NCBI RefSeq assembly: GCF_027244095.1
Contig: NC_069657.1
Coordinates: forward strand, 413,135,063 to 413,199,062
From: Hemicordylus capensis
Lineage: Eukaryota; Chordata; Lepidosauria; Squamata; Cordylidae
Reading direction: 5' to 3'
Length of the DNA stretch: 64,000 bases
A model generated the notes under the pieces. That model made no database searches. It had not been told where the DNA came from and saw only the letters and a program-made list of their open reading frames with translations. The translations under genes were made by a program, and so were the position numbers. Shown one piece after another: positions 22,583-33,753 of this stretch (within the stretch, counting starts at the first letter, position 1; every line of letters begins with the position of its first letter).

Positions 22583-23543
22583 TTACCTCCCTGCAGACAA
22601 TCCTCACTTGTGGTCTGGATGCAGAGATTGCACATCCGGACATGCAGCTGCCTTCTCTGGCAGCGCAGAGGGCCAGGATGCCTTCAAGAATTCCCAAAAT
22701 GCACCATGTGAATGTGTGGTAAATTATAGGGATTCCCCCAACACCGGCTGGAAGCCCAGCAGATAACTGGAAAAATGGGGCTAAAGGAGCACTTGCTCCT
22801 GGGTGGGTTTGCTGCTGTGCCACCAGTGGCAGTTTCTTGGCTGCTGCGGGCACACAAGCACAGGTAAGGGTGGGCTTGGCTGCCTTAGCCCGCTCTTGGC
22901 TGCGCGGGTGAACAGCCTCATAGTCTGAATAGGGCTCTAGTCTTCCATGTATCTGGTGCCTGACCTAGTTTCATAAGGAAAAAAAGCTCTGCCCCTGTAG
23001 GATCTTACAATCTAATGGGAAGGACAAAGAGAAACCAGGGTAGCAAGGAAGAATGTGAAAAAAGCAGTTGCACCGGCATAAACTCAGCTACAGGAAGCAA
23101 AGATTAAGGGGTTAACCTTTGCGGTCTCTAGAAAGGTGGTTTTGAGCAGCAATGGGGAAGGAGATGCCTTTATTTATATGATGAGGGAGGTAGTTTGATG
23201 GGAGCAGCAAGGAAGAATGTGTGGAGTCATATCAGAAAGCAAGAAACCTTCTGCCAGCCAAAGATGGGAGAGCTGGAGGAGCACAAAGGAACAAAGGCTG
23301 AAAGGTAGAGTGAGGCCCTAGTGAGCTCTAAAGGTAAGAATAAGGAGTTTGTGCTCAACAGAGATGGGAATAGGAATCCAGTGAAGAGACTGGACAGGGA
23401 GAGCGTCTCATGGTTTGAGCAGCAAAGATGGTGAATGACACCATAGTTTTAGGTAGAGATGACAAGACTGAAGTGACAAAGGGAAGACAGAGAGAAGGTT
23501 GCCATAGTCAAGATGAAAGAGGGCCAGAGCGTAGTCATAGGCG
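22583..23543. other. Unannotated stretch
   Basis: No gene recognised; a GC-rich part (22600-22910) and purine-rich stretch (23000-23520) without known family. Confidence 0.4.
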
Positions 23544-25175
23544 AACATAAGAACAGCCCTGCTGGATCAGGCCCAAGGCCCATCTAGTCCAGCATCCTGT
23601 TTCACACAGTGGCCCACCAGATGCCACTGGGAAGCCCACAAGCAGGAGCTGAGGGCATGCCCTCTCTCCTGCTGTTACTCCCCTGCAACTGGTATTCAGA
23701 GGCATCCTGCCTTTTGAGGTTGGAGATGGCCTATAGCCCTCCAACTAGTAGCCATTGACAGACCTCTCCTCCATGAAATTATTCAAACCCTTCTTAAAGC
23801 CATCCAGGTTGTTGACTGTCACATCTTGTGGCAGAGAATTCCACAAGCGGCTCACGCATTGTGTGAAAAAGTACTTCTGTTTGTTGGTCCTAGATTTCCT
23901 GGCAAACACTTTCATGGGATGACCCCTGGTTCTAGTGTTATGTGAAAGGGAAAAGAATTTATCTCTATCCACTTTCTCCATTCCATGCATGATTTTATAG
24001 ACCTCTATCATGTCTCCCCGCAGTCATCATTTTTCTAAACTAAAGAGCCCCAGGTGTTGTAGCCTTGCCTCATAAGGAAGGTGCTCTAGGCCCCTGATCA
24101 TCTTGGTTGCCCTCTTCTGCACCTTTTCTGGTTCCACAAAGTTCTTCTTTAGATGTGGTGACCAGAATTGTAAGCAGTATTCCAGGTGTGGCCGCACCAT
24201 AATTTTATATAAGGGCATTATAATGTTAGCAGTTTTTTTTCCAATCCCCTTTCTAATGATCCCTAGCATGGAATTGGCCTTTTTCACAGCTGCCGCACAT
24301 TGAATTGACACTTTCAATGAGCTGTCCATGACCCCAAGATCCGTCTCCTGTCAGTCACCAACAGCTCAGATCCCATCAGCGTATACTTGAAGTTGGCGGG
24401 TTTTGTCCCAATGAGTATCAGTTTACACTTGCCAACTTTGAACCGCATTTGCCATTTTGTCACCCACTCACTTAGTAGGGATGGGCGGACCAGGCAGACC
24501 AAACCACTCCCCTGGTTCCGTCGGACTGGAACCAGACTGCTGGGTCTGGTCGGTCCGCAAATTTTCTTTCTTTTCTTTAAAAAACTTAAAGTATATTTAA
24601 AATACCTTTAGCCCCTTCGGGGGGCTTGCTGAGTCTGGGGGGGTGTCAGTGCGGGTTCCCTCTCCCCCCGCCAGCCATCCTTATTAGTGCCGCAGCCTGC
24701 CGTGGCTGGTTAATTGACCATTTTCGGCCCTTTCAGGCCTCCGTATGAGCACGTGGCCACCATTTTGGCGGCCACTGCGCATGCGCCATTGCCCGGGCAT
24801 TGACGCATGCGCGGCGGCCGCCAAAATGGCAGCCACATGTTCATAAGGAGGCCCGAAAATGGTCAATTACCTGGCTGCGGCGGAGATAAGGACGGCCGGT
24901 GGGTGGAGAGGGAACCCGCGTGGACACCCCACCCCCCGGCCTCAGCAAGCCCCCTGAAGGGGCTAAAGGTATTTTAAATATACTTTAAAAAATTATTTTA
25001 TTTTATTTTTAAAGAAAATTCACGGACCAGTCCGGGGAGGGGGGGGTTCGATGGGGGGCCGGACTGAACCGGGCCAGCCGGTTCCATGCACACCCCTATC
25101 ACTTAGGTGGAGAGATTCTTTTGGAGCTCCTCACAGTCTGCTTTGGATTTCACTGCCCTAAATATAGTTTGGTAT
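23544..25175 (-). mobile_element. CR1-type LINE, interrupted by a MITE
   Basis: Minus-strand CR1 with 3' end at 23544 (reverse of GATCCAGCAGGGCTGTTCTTA). ORF2 pieces read KMIRGLEHLPYEARLQHLGL, then FFSLSHNTRTRGHPMKVFAR and SRLWNSLPQDV, and further up AVKKANSMLGIIRKGIGKK and WQMRFKVGKCKLI. The frame breaks at several places (for example near 24012-24026 and 24314-24329). A complete MITE (24476-25098) splits it; CR1-like sequence (GGAGCTCCTCACAGTCTGC) resumes to its right. Confidence 0.87.
24476..25098. mobile_element. Complete GC-rich foldback MITE, 623 bp
   Basis: Ends TAGGGATGGGCGGACC and CCATGCACACCCCTA; flanked by a perfect 8-bp duplication TCACTTAG (24468-24475 and 25099-25106), indicating hAT-type insertion into the CR1 copy. 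The interior is one long palindrome, including AAATACCTTTAGCCCCTTC and its complement. The centre carries two NRF1-like sites (24776-24787, 24803-24814) and two YY1-like sites (24760-24773, 24817-24830). No transposase. Confidence 0.88.
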
Positions 25176-25692
25176 CAACAGTGTAGCAGCAGTGTATGAA
25201 ACAGAGCTTTAGCCGAAGGGACAAGGAGGAATGGATCAATTTCTGCAGTGTTGGTGGTGTTCCCTGCTTAGGAAGCCAGTGCGAAGCAAGCTACTGCAGG
25301 ACTGAGTGCAGCAGGCAGCGAAGAGCCTTCAATAATATGTAATATGATGACAGTAGGTCAAGGAAGGAGTTTTTGAGAATGAAGAAAACAGCAGCATGTC
25401 TGGAAGCCACATGGAGGGAGTCAGAGAAGATGACAAGTTTAATGGTGTACTGTAGAGTAAAAGTTACTTTAAAAAAATCTCAGCAGGCCTTTCCCTCATT
25501 TTGTACATAGCTTCTCTTTGATGGCTATTTTAATGGTTGCCTTTTATCCTACATTTCTACTATTTTTGACGTTATGTTTTATTAATGAAATCTGCTGTGA
25601 GATGTCATAAATTCATATATGAAGAATGACAACTTACAAATCTTTTAAATATATAAAAACTGGTGGGAGAGATGATAACTAGGAGAAGGGAT
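25176..25692. other. Unannotated stretch
   Basis: Nothing recognised. Confidence 0.4.
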
Positions 25693-26111
25693 TAGGGATA
25701 TGCACGCACCTGTTTGGATGCCTGTAAAAGGGCCTCGGAAGAGGTTTGAGCACTGGGCAGTTCGGAGAGTTTGAAGGCAGGCAGGATAACTTTAAGGGCG
25801 GGGGAGGGTGCATTCTGCCCCCTGCCATGTTTCCCCCGCCAGTGCTCGCTGGAAAACTGGTCCAGCAGGGCAGCAGTGTACCTCCCTGCTGCTGCTCGGA
25901 CTGGAATTGACCAGAGGTAGCATGTGCACATGCTACTTCTGGTCCGAGGAGCAGACAGGGTGGCAGGGAGGTACGCTGCCGCCCCGCTGGACAGGTTTCC
26001 CAGTGAGCGCCGGTAGGGAAATTGGGGGGGGGCGTAATTGCACCACCCCCGCCCTTTAAGTTATCCATCCCGCTTTCAAACCAGCCCCTGCCGGTTCCGT
26101 GCACATCCCTA
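25693..26111. mobile_element. GC-rich palindromic MITE, 419 bp
   Basis: Ends TAGGGATATGCACG and CGTGCACATCCCTA. Flanks GAAGGGAT and GTAGGGAT agree at 7 of 8. Interior arms CAGCAGGGCAGCAGTGTACC and GGTACGCTGCCGCCCCGCTG pair imperfectly. Confidence 0.82.
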
Positions 26112-26119
26112 GTAGGGAT

Positions 26120-26347
26120 CAGTGTTCCCTCTAAGGAATGTGCACATGCTCACAAGTTTTTGGATGTCGGCTCAATTAATTTTAGATCATGCTCAGGTTG
26201 AATCAGGAAGGTCCCACTCCAAATGCATGTGCGTGCACACTGCCTTGATACTGATTCAACCTGAGCGTGATCTGAAATCAACTGAGCGGGCATTAAAAAA
26301 AACTTGTGAGCGCGCGCGCATGTGTGCACACCTTAGAGGGAACACTG
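26120..26347. mobile_element. Palindromic MITE, CAGTGTTCCCTCTAA family, 228 bp
   Basis: Ends CAGTGTTCCCTCTAAGGAATGTGCAC and TGTGCACACCTTAGAGGGAACACTG (shown in parts: CAGTGTTCCCTCTAAGG; CCTTAGAGGGAACACTG). Arms include GATCATGCTCAGGTTGAATC and GATTCAACCTGAGCGTGATC. It starts 8 bp after the previous MITE ends. Confidence 0.82.
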
Positions 26348-28051
26348 CTGTCCAGGTCCTAAATGTTGCTGAAGGTGCCTGAGTTGCAGCTATTGCCCAG
26401 TAAGTACAACCAGATCCATTATGAGGCTAAATGTTCTTCTGTTTTACAAAAGGAAACCTTTAAGGTCAGTTTACTGACACACCCTGCTTAGGAAGCCAGT
26501 TGCAGCAGACAGGAAGAGCCTTCAGTAATAAGTAATGCTACAGGGGTGAGGAACAGTGATCCTTTGTGTAGGGATGGTGATATTATAAGGGACCCAAGAG
26601 TGTCCCTGTTTACATCTGTGGATGGTTGGAAGGCTTAGACTTTCCTCCTACACTGTGCTAAACACCTCACACAGAGGGAAATCTTGAATTCTAAATGACT
26701 TGGACTTTATAGATACCTTAGAGTCCACTTAGGGTCTATCATAACATTTACAGTCTAAGAGCATGCTCTAAATTGTAACATCTACGTGCCATGTTTAAGC
26801 AACGCGGGCACATCAGTTTGGCTGCTGCTCCATCATCGTGGGACTTCCTTGCCCTAGAGATCGCCTTTGTATTTTCCAAGTGCCATACCACCATCTTGTC
26901 TGAACTGGCTCTGAACAGACTGAAGATGATATATGAAACATGGCAAGGAGTTTATTTCATCATTAAAAATTTCCATTGGGTATTTTATTATGCTGCTGTT
27001 TTTAAATAGTGGTTTTCTGCCTGGAGGAGACAAGGCAGGACAGAAAGTGAAACAAACAGTTACTCTGAGGGGTGTATGGTTCCCTTATCTAGAAGCAGAG
27101 CACCCACACACATGGAATCTGGGATCTCCCAACATCTTTGGTAAGATAGCCCCATCTGCACTATGTAATCAAAAAGTATGAACGGAGAGGCAAAAAAAAA
27201 AAAAAAAAAAAGCTTTTCCAAGAAAACTTTGGATTAATCCTGTCATCATCACTGCATAAACTAACACTAAACACTTGCATTTGTGCATATTCTCCTTCTG
27301 TTTGCCTTGCTTCTATTTTCCTTCCCTTCCCGATGATTTTTTTTTTTGTAAAAGAGAGAGAGAGAGAGAGAGATTGTGTAATCTCTCTGGGGCAAGGATT
27401 TCTTTGTTTATATAATTCTGCAAAGCACCATGTACGCTGTACAGCAATAGTGCCAAATAAACAAACAAAAGCAGAAAACAGGGACACAGAAATATAAAAC
27501 AATCCAAAGGAATGCAGGAATACCTGCAGCAAAGACACAAAGCAAGTCAAGATTTTCAGCAGCATCCAAATATGAATACTGGGCTGCATTAACCGAGGCA
27601 GAGAGTTCAGACTAAAAGAAATAATCATTCCACTCTATTCTGCAAAGTTCAGTCTCTACTTTTAATCTCTCTCTCTCTCTCCACATGTTCAGGGTTAATT
27701 TTACTTTATGTCCCACTGTTGACTCTCTGTTGACTTCCCCCATTAAGCAGGCTGTCTTCCTCTCCTCTTGCCCTGCAGCAAAATTATCCTGGAATCCAGG
27801 GGATTTGATGTCAAAATCCCTTATCCCATATATGTAAATTTTGTACAAGCTGCCATTTTGTGACTGGCTCTGCCTCCCTTTTGTGCTGTGTATTTTGTGC
27901 TGGCAGCTCCCAAGGCTTTGGCAAAGGAGGAGGGGGGAAAGGAGCTTCAAGCACCCCAGCCCTGTTCTAATGGTTTTCAAACAGAGGCTGGATGGCCAAT
28001 CGTCAGGCAGGAATACCATAGCAGATTCCTGCACGGAACAGGGGATCAGAC
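26348..28051. other. Unannotated stretch
   Basis: No gene recognised. Contains poly-A 27190-27210, (GA)n 27354-27373 and (CT)n 27667-27682. The 26480-26530 segment (CTGCTTAGGAAGCCAGT, GGAAGAGCCTTCA) repeats 25266-25340 in part. Confidence 0.4.
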
Positions 28052-28198
28052 CAGGGCTGATCCACTTCAGCCCTCTTACAGATGTTGGCCTACAACTCCC
28101 ATAATCCCTGGCTATTGGCCACTGTGGCTGGAGATTATGGGGATTCTAGTCCAAAAACAGCTGGGGGGGGCTAAGTTGAGCATGCCTGGACTCGAAGA
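28052..28198. mobile_element. Palindromic hAT-like MITE (CAGGCATGCTCAACTT family)
   Basis: Ends CAGGGCTGATCCAC and AGTTGAGCATGCCTG; arms CCTACAACTCCCATAATCCC against GGAGATTATGGGGATTCTAG. Same family as 62535-62714. No clear target duplication. Confidence 0.75.
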
Positions 28199-28527
28199 TC
28201 TCCAAGGTCCCTTCCAATTCCCTGATGCTTTGGGATACCAATTTCAAACAACCATTTATATTCAGAATACAGTTATATTTTTGCATCCAAAATAAAATGC
28301 ACTCCTGCTATTTTGCTTTTAGTCGTTTTTAGACTTCCTTTCACTTGTTTTTTTACACTGTGTTTCCTGTCATATTTTAAAGAGTGTCGCTATGTACCAG
28401 CTAAAAGCAACCCACTGCATTTATTATCACAACACTAGCTGTGATCAGTTATTTGAGGACTGAGGACGGGGCTTTCCTGCATCTGATCAGCAGAGCCTTC
28501 TGAGAGAGAGGCAAGGAGCCAACCTTC
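28199..28527. other. Unannotated stretch
   Basis: Nothing recognised. Confidence 0.4.
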
Positions 28528-28753
28528 TTATTTATTTTATTTTTTACATTTATATCCCGCTCTTCCTCTGAGGAGCTCAGAGTGGTGTACATGCTTATTT
28601 TTATCCTCACAGTTTAACCCTGTGATGTAGGTTAGGCTGAGAGATACAAGACTGGCCCAGAGTCACCCAGTGAGTTTCATGGTTGAATGGGGATTCCAAC
28701 TCGGGTCTTCACGGTCCTAGTCCAACACTCTAACCACTACGCTATGCTGGCTC
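28528..28753 (-). repeat. MIR-like CORE-SINE
   Basis: Reverse copy: TTTACATTTATATCCCGCTC tail, TGGCCCAGAGTCACCCAGTG core, CACTCTAACCACTACGCTAT head. Confidence 0.85.
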
Positions 28754-29300
28754 TTTATGATCGAAGGTTCACTTAGCTCACTTAGGGGAGCTTTCCAAAA
28801 ACCCACATTTCTACTCTAGACACTGGAAATTGTAGATACAGGGTGCAATTGGTTGTAGATCTTACCAGACTTTAACTGAAGCATCAATGAATGGAAATGA
28901 CTGCTATTCCTGGACACAACATTTATAGTATGTATTTCTTATTACCTCCTTTTTACCTACCAGCACATTTTTCAGATGTAGAACTAAGCCCGATATTAAC
29001 TTTGTACAATGCAAAAGTTGGGCTTTATTACGTTGTTTCTATAGCACCCTCTCTCATGTGCTAAATGGTTTACATGTTTTCTTATTCAAGTAGAATGCAG
29101 TTACTTCAGTTTTGCACGTAGGTGAGGAACAAAGGCAGAAATAATGTCTTGCTCAGGATCACCCAGATAATAAATGAGCCGATATTTGAATTTTTATCTT
29201 CTAAGGCATACACATAATCAAGACAATTTAATGTCAGTTCAGTATTCTTTATCAGACTTTAACTACTCTTTTGTACTCACAGTACATAAGGCCACTTTAT
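28754..29300. other. Unannotated stretch
   Basis: A LINE-like tail may lie near 29020-29180 (TTTATTACGTTGTTTCTATAG; CTTGCTCAGGATCACCCAG); otherwise nothing. Confidence 0.35.
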
Positions 29301-29568
29301 GAGGTGATTCACACAACCAAAAACTGTGTTCTCTTAAACTCGGGTTTAGGAGCTGTGTGCGCTCCCAATTTTCGGCTGTGTGGAAGCAAAGTTGAAGGAA
29401 TACCTAGGTAGAAGTGATTGTGTGGAAGTAAGGTAGGAGGAAAAGCTATCCGGGTTTCCCTCCTATCTTGCTTCCAAACAACCAAACGTTGGGAGCACAC
29501 ACAGATAGAACAAACATGGTTCTCCCAAACATGGGTAGAACAAAGTTTCTGACTGTGTGAATGACCTC
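29301..29568. mobile_element. MITE with GAGGTGATTCACACA inverted ends, 268 bp
   Basis: Left end GAGGTGATTCACACAACCAA pairs with right end TGACTGTGTGAATGACCTC. Internal inverted segments include GAGCTGTGTGCGCTCCCAA and TTGGGAGCACACACAGA. No transposase; superfamily unclear. Confidence 0.7.
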
Positions 29569-29579
29569 AATATCATCAA

Positions 29580-29927
29580 CCCCACTGCCTGTTAAGATCA
29601 TCTGGGGAGGTCTGATTGTGGTTGCCACCGGCTCAGTTGGTGGCGACTCAAAACCAGCATTTTTCTAGAGTTGCCCCGGGACTCTGGAACACACTTCCTA
29701 ATGAAATTAGAGTTCCCCCTTCTCTGAATCTTTTTAAGGAGTACCTAAAAACATACCTGTTTAGTCAGGCTTTTAGTTTATAGTATTAAAGCTTCAGTTT
29801 TAGAGTTTTTATTGTATTTTAAATTGTTTTATGTTACTGTTTTAATATTGTGAACCACCCAGGGACTTTTTTGTATGGAGTGGCATATACATGTACTAAT
29901 AAATAAATAAATAAATAAATAAAATAA
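29580..29927 (+). repeat. L2-like LINE 3' end with (AAAT)n tail
   Basis: GATCATCTGGGGAGGTCTG and TTGTGGTTGCCACCGGCTC, shared with 31487-31550; then GTGAACCACCCAGGGAC and an AATAAATAAAT tail. Encodes remnants of the ORF2 C-terminus (TLE-T-FLMKL type). Confidence 0.7.
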
Positions 29928-30570
29928 AGTACTAGCTACCTCTTAAGTATTACCTTACCTCTTACACTTGAACCATCCTTTCCATCAGTGTAATGAAAGG
30001 ATTCCCTCACATACATCCTTTTCAATGCCTTCACTTTTATGGGTGAGCCACTTGGTGAGGCATAGCAGCTAGAAGACTGAGCTGCTAATCAGGAAGAGGT
30101 CTTTAGTCTGAATCTCACATCTGACAAGGGCTTACAACATGGTGGTCACTCCCTCTCAATTCCTCATCTACTTACTTCATGGCTTGTTCTGTAGCTTACA
30201 AGAAGATAATGCTTTGAACACCCAAAGGTGCTCTGCTAATTCTACTATTATGATGAAATGGGGATTCTTACCTATATTTGTATCTCTGAAGTTAAGTAGC
30301 TCAGACCATCTGGTGTAAATGAGTGTGACCCTGGGGCACATTACATCGCTATTAAGACGGGTAAAGATTGGGAGGTTTGGGGTAAATTTCGGAGGTGGAT
30401 GTTCCGACTTTTTAAATGGATAAACTCTCATAGAAGATATTCTAATCCACATTAGTGTCAGTGAGTATAGAGAGTGGTGCTTATTTTGGATCACTTAATA
30501 TGGAATCAAAACTGGGTTTGCTATTTTCTAGTACACATTAGAATATTTACTAATATTTGTCTTACTGGTC
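29928..30570. other. Unannotated stretch
   Basis: Short ATGGCGAGCCACTTGGTG-like sequence near 30040 might be an eroded SINE head; nothing firm. Confidence 0.35.
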
Positions 30571-30800
30571 CAGCCAGCAAAGCATAGTGGTTGGAGTGTT
30601 GCACTAGGATGGGGAAGACCCGAGTTGGAATCCCCATTTAACCATGAAACTCACTGGGTGACTCTGGGCCAGCCATGTATCTCTCAGCCTAACCTACCTC
30701 ATAGGATTAGGCTGTGAAGATAAAAATAAGCATGTGCACTGCTCTGAGCTCCTCGGAAGGAGTGGGATATAAATGTAATAAATAAATAAATAAATAAATT
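30571..30800 (+). repeat. MIR-like CORE-SINE
   Basis: CAAAGCATAGTGGTTGGAGTG head, GAGTTGGAATCCCC B box, GGGTGACTCTGGGCCAGCC core, GGGATATAAATGTAATAAAT tail. Confidence 0.87.
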
Positions 30801-31369
30801 CCTTTGTTTCATTCTTATAAGAGCAAAAAAGGGGATAATCCTAATTCTAAGTAAATTACAGTCTCATCCAGTAAAGGAGAGCGGGGTCAGCAAGAGAGAT
30901 CCCAACCCCCTCCGCCACAGACATGCACCCCACACTTTCAGTAGGCTTGAGTTTGTACATCCAGTTACCTATGACAGGGGCACTTAAGCAGAGGCAGGTT
31001 ATTCAGCTGTGAGGATGCTCTAACTCAGGATTTCCAGCACTGAGGATGGGGTGGAGTAGATGCCCCACAAGGTCATTTCCAGGAGTCTATCCGGGCACTT
31101 CAGTAAGACAAGATAAGTAGCCCTTCTTCAACCTCAATAACCTGTACTAGAATTCCCAGCATTTGACTTGGCCCATTACCTGCAATGAACAGATGTGGGA
31201 AGGGGGCTCTCTTTAACTACTTGGAGTGTGAGAAGTCCAAAGGTGGCTCAACTAATTTGCAGTTAAGTGATAATGAGTCGTGAGAATGGGCCCACAGGCA
31301 CTTCCTTTGCCCTAAGAGCCTCACATCTCTCTTGTTTTCAAAAAGCTTATTCTTATTTTATAGCCAATA
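30801..31369. other. Unannotated stretch
   Basis: Nothing recognised. Confidence 0.4.
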
Positions 31370-31860
31370 GAATGCTGCTGATACGTTTCTGAGCAAAATA
31401 CAAAGCGCTGGTTATTACCTATAAAAGCCCTGAATGGCTTAGGTCTTTAAGAGAGCACCTCCTTTGTCATAAACCCTGCCACCTATTAAGATCATCTGGG
31501 GAGGTCTGGTTACAGTTGCTGCCAGTTCATCTGGTGGCGTCTTGGAGCCAGGCCTTCTTTGTGGCTGCCCCAGGGCTTTGGAATGCACTCCCTGTCAAAA
31601 TAAGAGCGTCTCTATCTCTGATTGCTTTTTAAAGAGATCCTTAAACAAGATCCTTAAACTTGTTTTCTCAGGCTTTTCAAAAATTAAAACCAATTTTAAA
31701 TTGTTTAATTGTTTCACTCTGTGAAATTGTTTTTATTCTGTGAGAGTGTTTTAATTGAGTTTATATTATTTTTATATTGTAATTGGGCTAATGACTGCCT
31801 AGAGATATAAATACACTACGTGGTATATAAATGAGATAGATAATACAATAAAGTTGACCA
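31370..31860 (+). mobile_element. L2-type LINE 3' part
   Basis: TTATTACCTATAAAAGCCCT-GAATGGCTTAGG, GATCATCTGGGGAGGTCTGG, CTTTGTGGCTGCCCCAGGGC and GGAATGCACTCCCTG are the conserved end of L2 ORF2; a T-rich 3' UTR and GTGGTATATAAATGAG tail follow. Confidence 0.75.
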
Positions 31861-32299
31861 CAGAAGGCACAAGCCCTGATCTAGAGGGAAGGACAGAGAG
31901 AGGGATCCCTGAATGTCTGATAATATGGCCTGAATTTCTGGGGGATCATGCACATGACCTGGGAACAGGCATGGGCAGGTAGTATTTTAATTATGGGGGC
32001 TTCGGAGCCTCCAGCCTCATATCTTCTGTTTTGAACCCCCCCAACCCCTATTTTTCGGCTACAGTTGAGGCCATGGTGTGGCTAAACTGGGGTCTGGGGT
32101 GGGGGCTTGGAGATTAAGGCCCGCCTGTCTATTATCTCCAAGAGCATTGGGTTAGGTGCAGGGTACAACTCCAGAGGGGGACAGGGGGACAAGTGCCCCC
32201 TAGGAAAGTGGCTTTCCCCTCCCCACTTCTGTTTCAGAAATCTAATATGTGGGACACTGCCCCCCCCCCCGAATAAATGCACTTTGTCCCCTCTCAATT
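31861..32299. other. C1orf115 intron or flank; possible foldback piece
   Basis: GACAAGTGCCCCCTAGGAAAG to CACTTTGTCCC (32165-32292) folds back imperfectly. No exon 2 of C1orf115 seen. Confidence 0.4.
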
Positions 32300-33350
32300 T
32301 TCTTCTTCTTCTGGTGCTGGCAGGGCGTGACTCTCTGGATCCCGATCCCTGCAAGCGCCACTCACCCCGCTCCCTTTCCCGGGCTCCATCCCCCCGCCGG
32401 CCGCCGCCCTCTTCTCACCTTGCCGTATTTCTTGAGCTTCCTCTTGCGCTTTTTCCGCTTGCGCGCTGCTGCTCCCTCCGCTTGCTCGCCTCCCGCACAG
32501 CCCAGGGGCTCGTATTTGTCGGGCAGGCTGGCGAAAGTGACTCTCTTGGACGAGCAGCCCGTCTCTTCCTCGGCGTGGCCCTTTGGGGCTTGCTGGCTCT
32601 CCTCCTCCTCCTCGTCGTCCAGTTGCAGGATGGCGATCCTGTCCTCTGCAGGCCCGCGCCGGGGGTACTTGGCTCTCGCCCCCTTGCCGCCCCCGACCGT
32701 CATAGTGTTCCGCGCTGCTCGGCTAGAGGCGGCCAGCTGGAGAAAGCGAAAGGAACCTTTGCTCCCGTCCCTCCCGGGGCAACAGACAGGAGGAGATTAG
32801 CGCGGGGCCCTGGCGGAGGGAGGCAACAGGTGGAGCTAAACTTGCCTAAAGGGACATGGAACGGAGGCGGCGACAGCAGCAGCGGTCCCGGGACTGGAAG
32901 AAGACGCTCGCCTTCCTCGCTGGGAGGCCTGGCTGCTAGCGGATGCAAGTCCGCTTCCTTCCCACCCTGTAGTAGTAGCACTTCCTCGTGCTCCTCAGTG
33001 CAAGGTCGACACCCACCCTCGCTCCGAGTGCAGTTTGCCGCACAAAAGAGCGCGGGCCCCTTCCTGCTGCTGCGCCCAGAAGTCCCAGCACTTCCAAACA
33101 CGCGCACGGACACAAGGAGGGAGGCAGAGAGAGAAAGCCAGCAAGCTGGGGGGGGGGGGGGGCGGCTGGGACAACAGTTCTTGCTCCGAGATGCATGGGA
33201 AGCGCTCCGAGCAGCTTAATGGTGCTAAACAGTAAACAGTAGCATTTGCCACACTGGGCGGGCTCCCTTTCTCGCTCTTGGTATTTGGAGTCCTTGGAAC
33301 ACTTGCAAGGGCGGCGATGCGGCCGCAACTCCTCAACACTAGTGGAGAAG
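32300..33350 (-). promoter_or_regulatory. GC/CpG-rich island over C1orf115 exon 1
   Basis: About 1 kb of strongly GC- and CpG-rich sequence surrounds the C1orf115 start codon, in contrast to AT-rich flanks. The part right of 32703 would be 5' UTR and promoter of the minus-strand gene. A poly-G run lies at about 33148-33163. No TATA box was recognised. This is the usual CpG-island promoter pattern; the transcription start is not determined. Confidence 0.65.
32419..32703 (-). CDS. C1orf115: C1orf115 (RDD1) orthologue, first coding exon
   Basis: A 285-nt exon encoding 95 residues from ATG at 32703 to a strong donor, AAG|GTGAGA, at 32419. The protein starts MTVGGGKGARAKYPRRGPAE, has an acidic run (LQLDDEEEEE), then KRVTFASLPDKYEPL and a very basic end (KRKKRKRKLKKYGK). 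This matches recalled human C1orf115, a short protein starting MTVG with a VHFALLPERYEPL block and KLKKYGKNVGKV before a hydrophobic C-terminal segment. The exon ends in phase 0 exactly after KKYGK, so exon 2 should begin NVGK and carry the membrane-associated tail. C1orf115 was named for a role in drug-induced cell death; the mechanism is not deducible here. In human it lies next to MARK1. I could not find exon 2 by eye in 1-32400. Confidence 0.88.
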
Positions 33351-33753
33351 CAGCATTTGCCACCTTGGGCTCCTCAGTTGTGCAGAGCGCTCTGGCCTCG
33401 TGGTTCTTTTTTATTGTCCTTCCAAACGGGGTGCAGATGATCCCTCCCTAAGCATTTGAGAAATTACATAGGATGCTGCCTTTTATGGAATCAGTCAGAC
33501 CATTAGTCGATCTAGCTGACTGTTGTACTCTACACAGACTGGCAGCGGCTTCTCCAAGGCTGCAGGCAGGAGTCTCTCTCAGCCTTTTCATGGAGATTGT
33601 CAGGGAGGGAACTTGGAACCACCTGCATGCAAGCCGGTGTTCTTCCCAGAGCGGCCCACCCTATAAGGGGGATACCTTACAGTGCTCACATATGTAGTCT
33701 CCCATTCAAATGCAAACCAAGGGGACCCTGCTTAGCAAAGGGGACAATTCGTG

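Noticed and set aside
27161-27628. 155-codon reverse open frame
   Set aside because: Spans a poly-A run and a (GA)n tract; translation is low complexity.
32107-33219. Plus-strand open frame of 370 codons over the GC island
   Set aside because: It is antisense to the C1orf115 exon, Pro/Ser/Arg-rich low complexity, with no known domain; GC-rich DNA lacks stop codons by composition.
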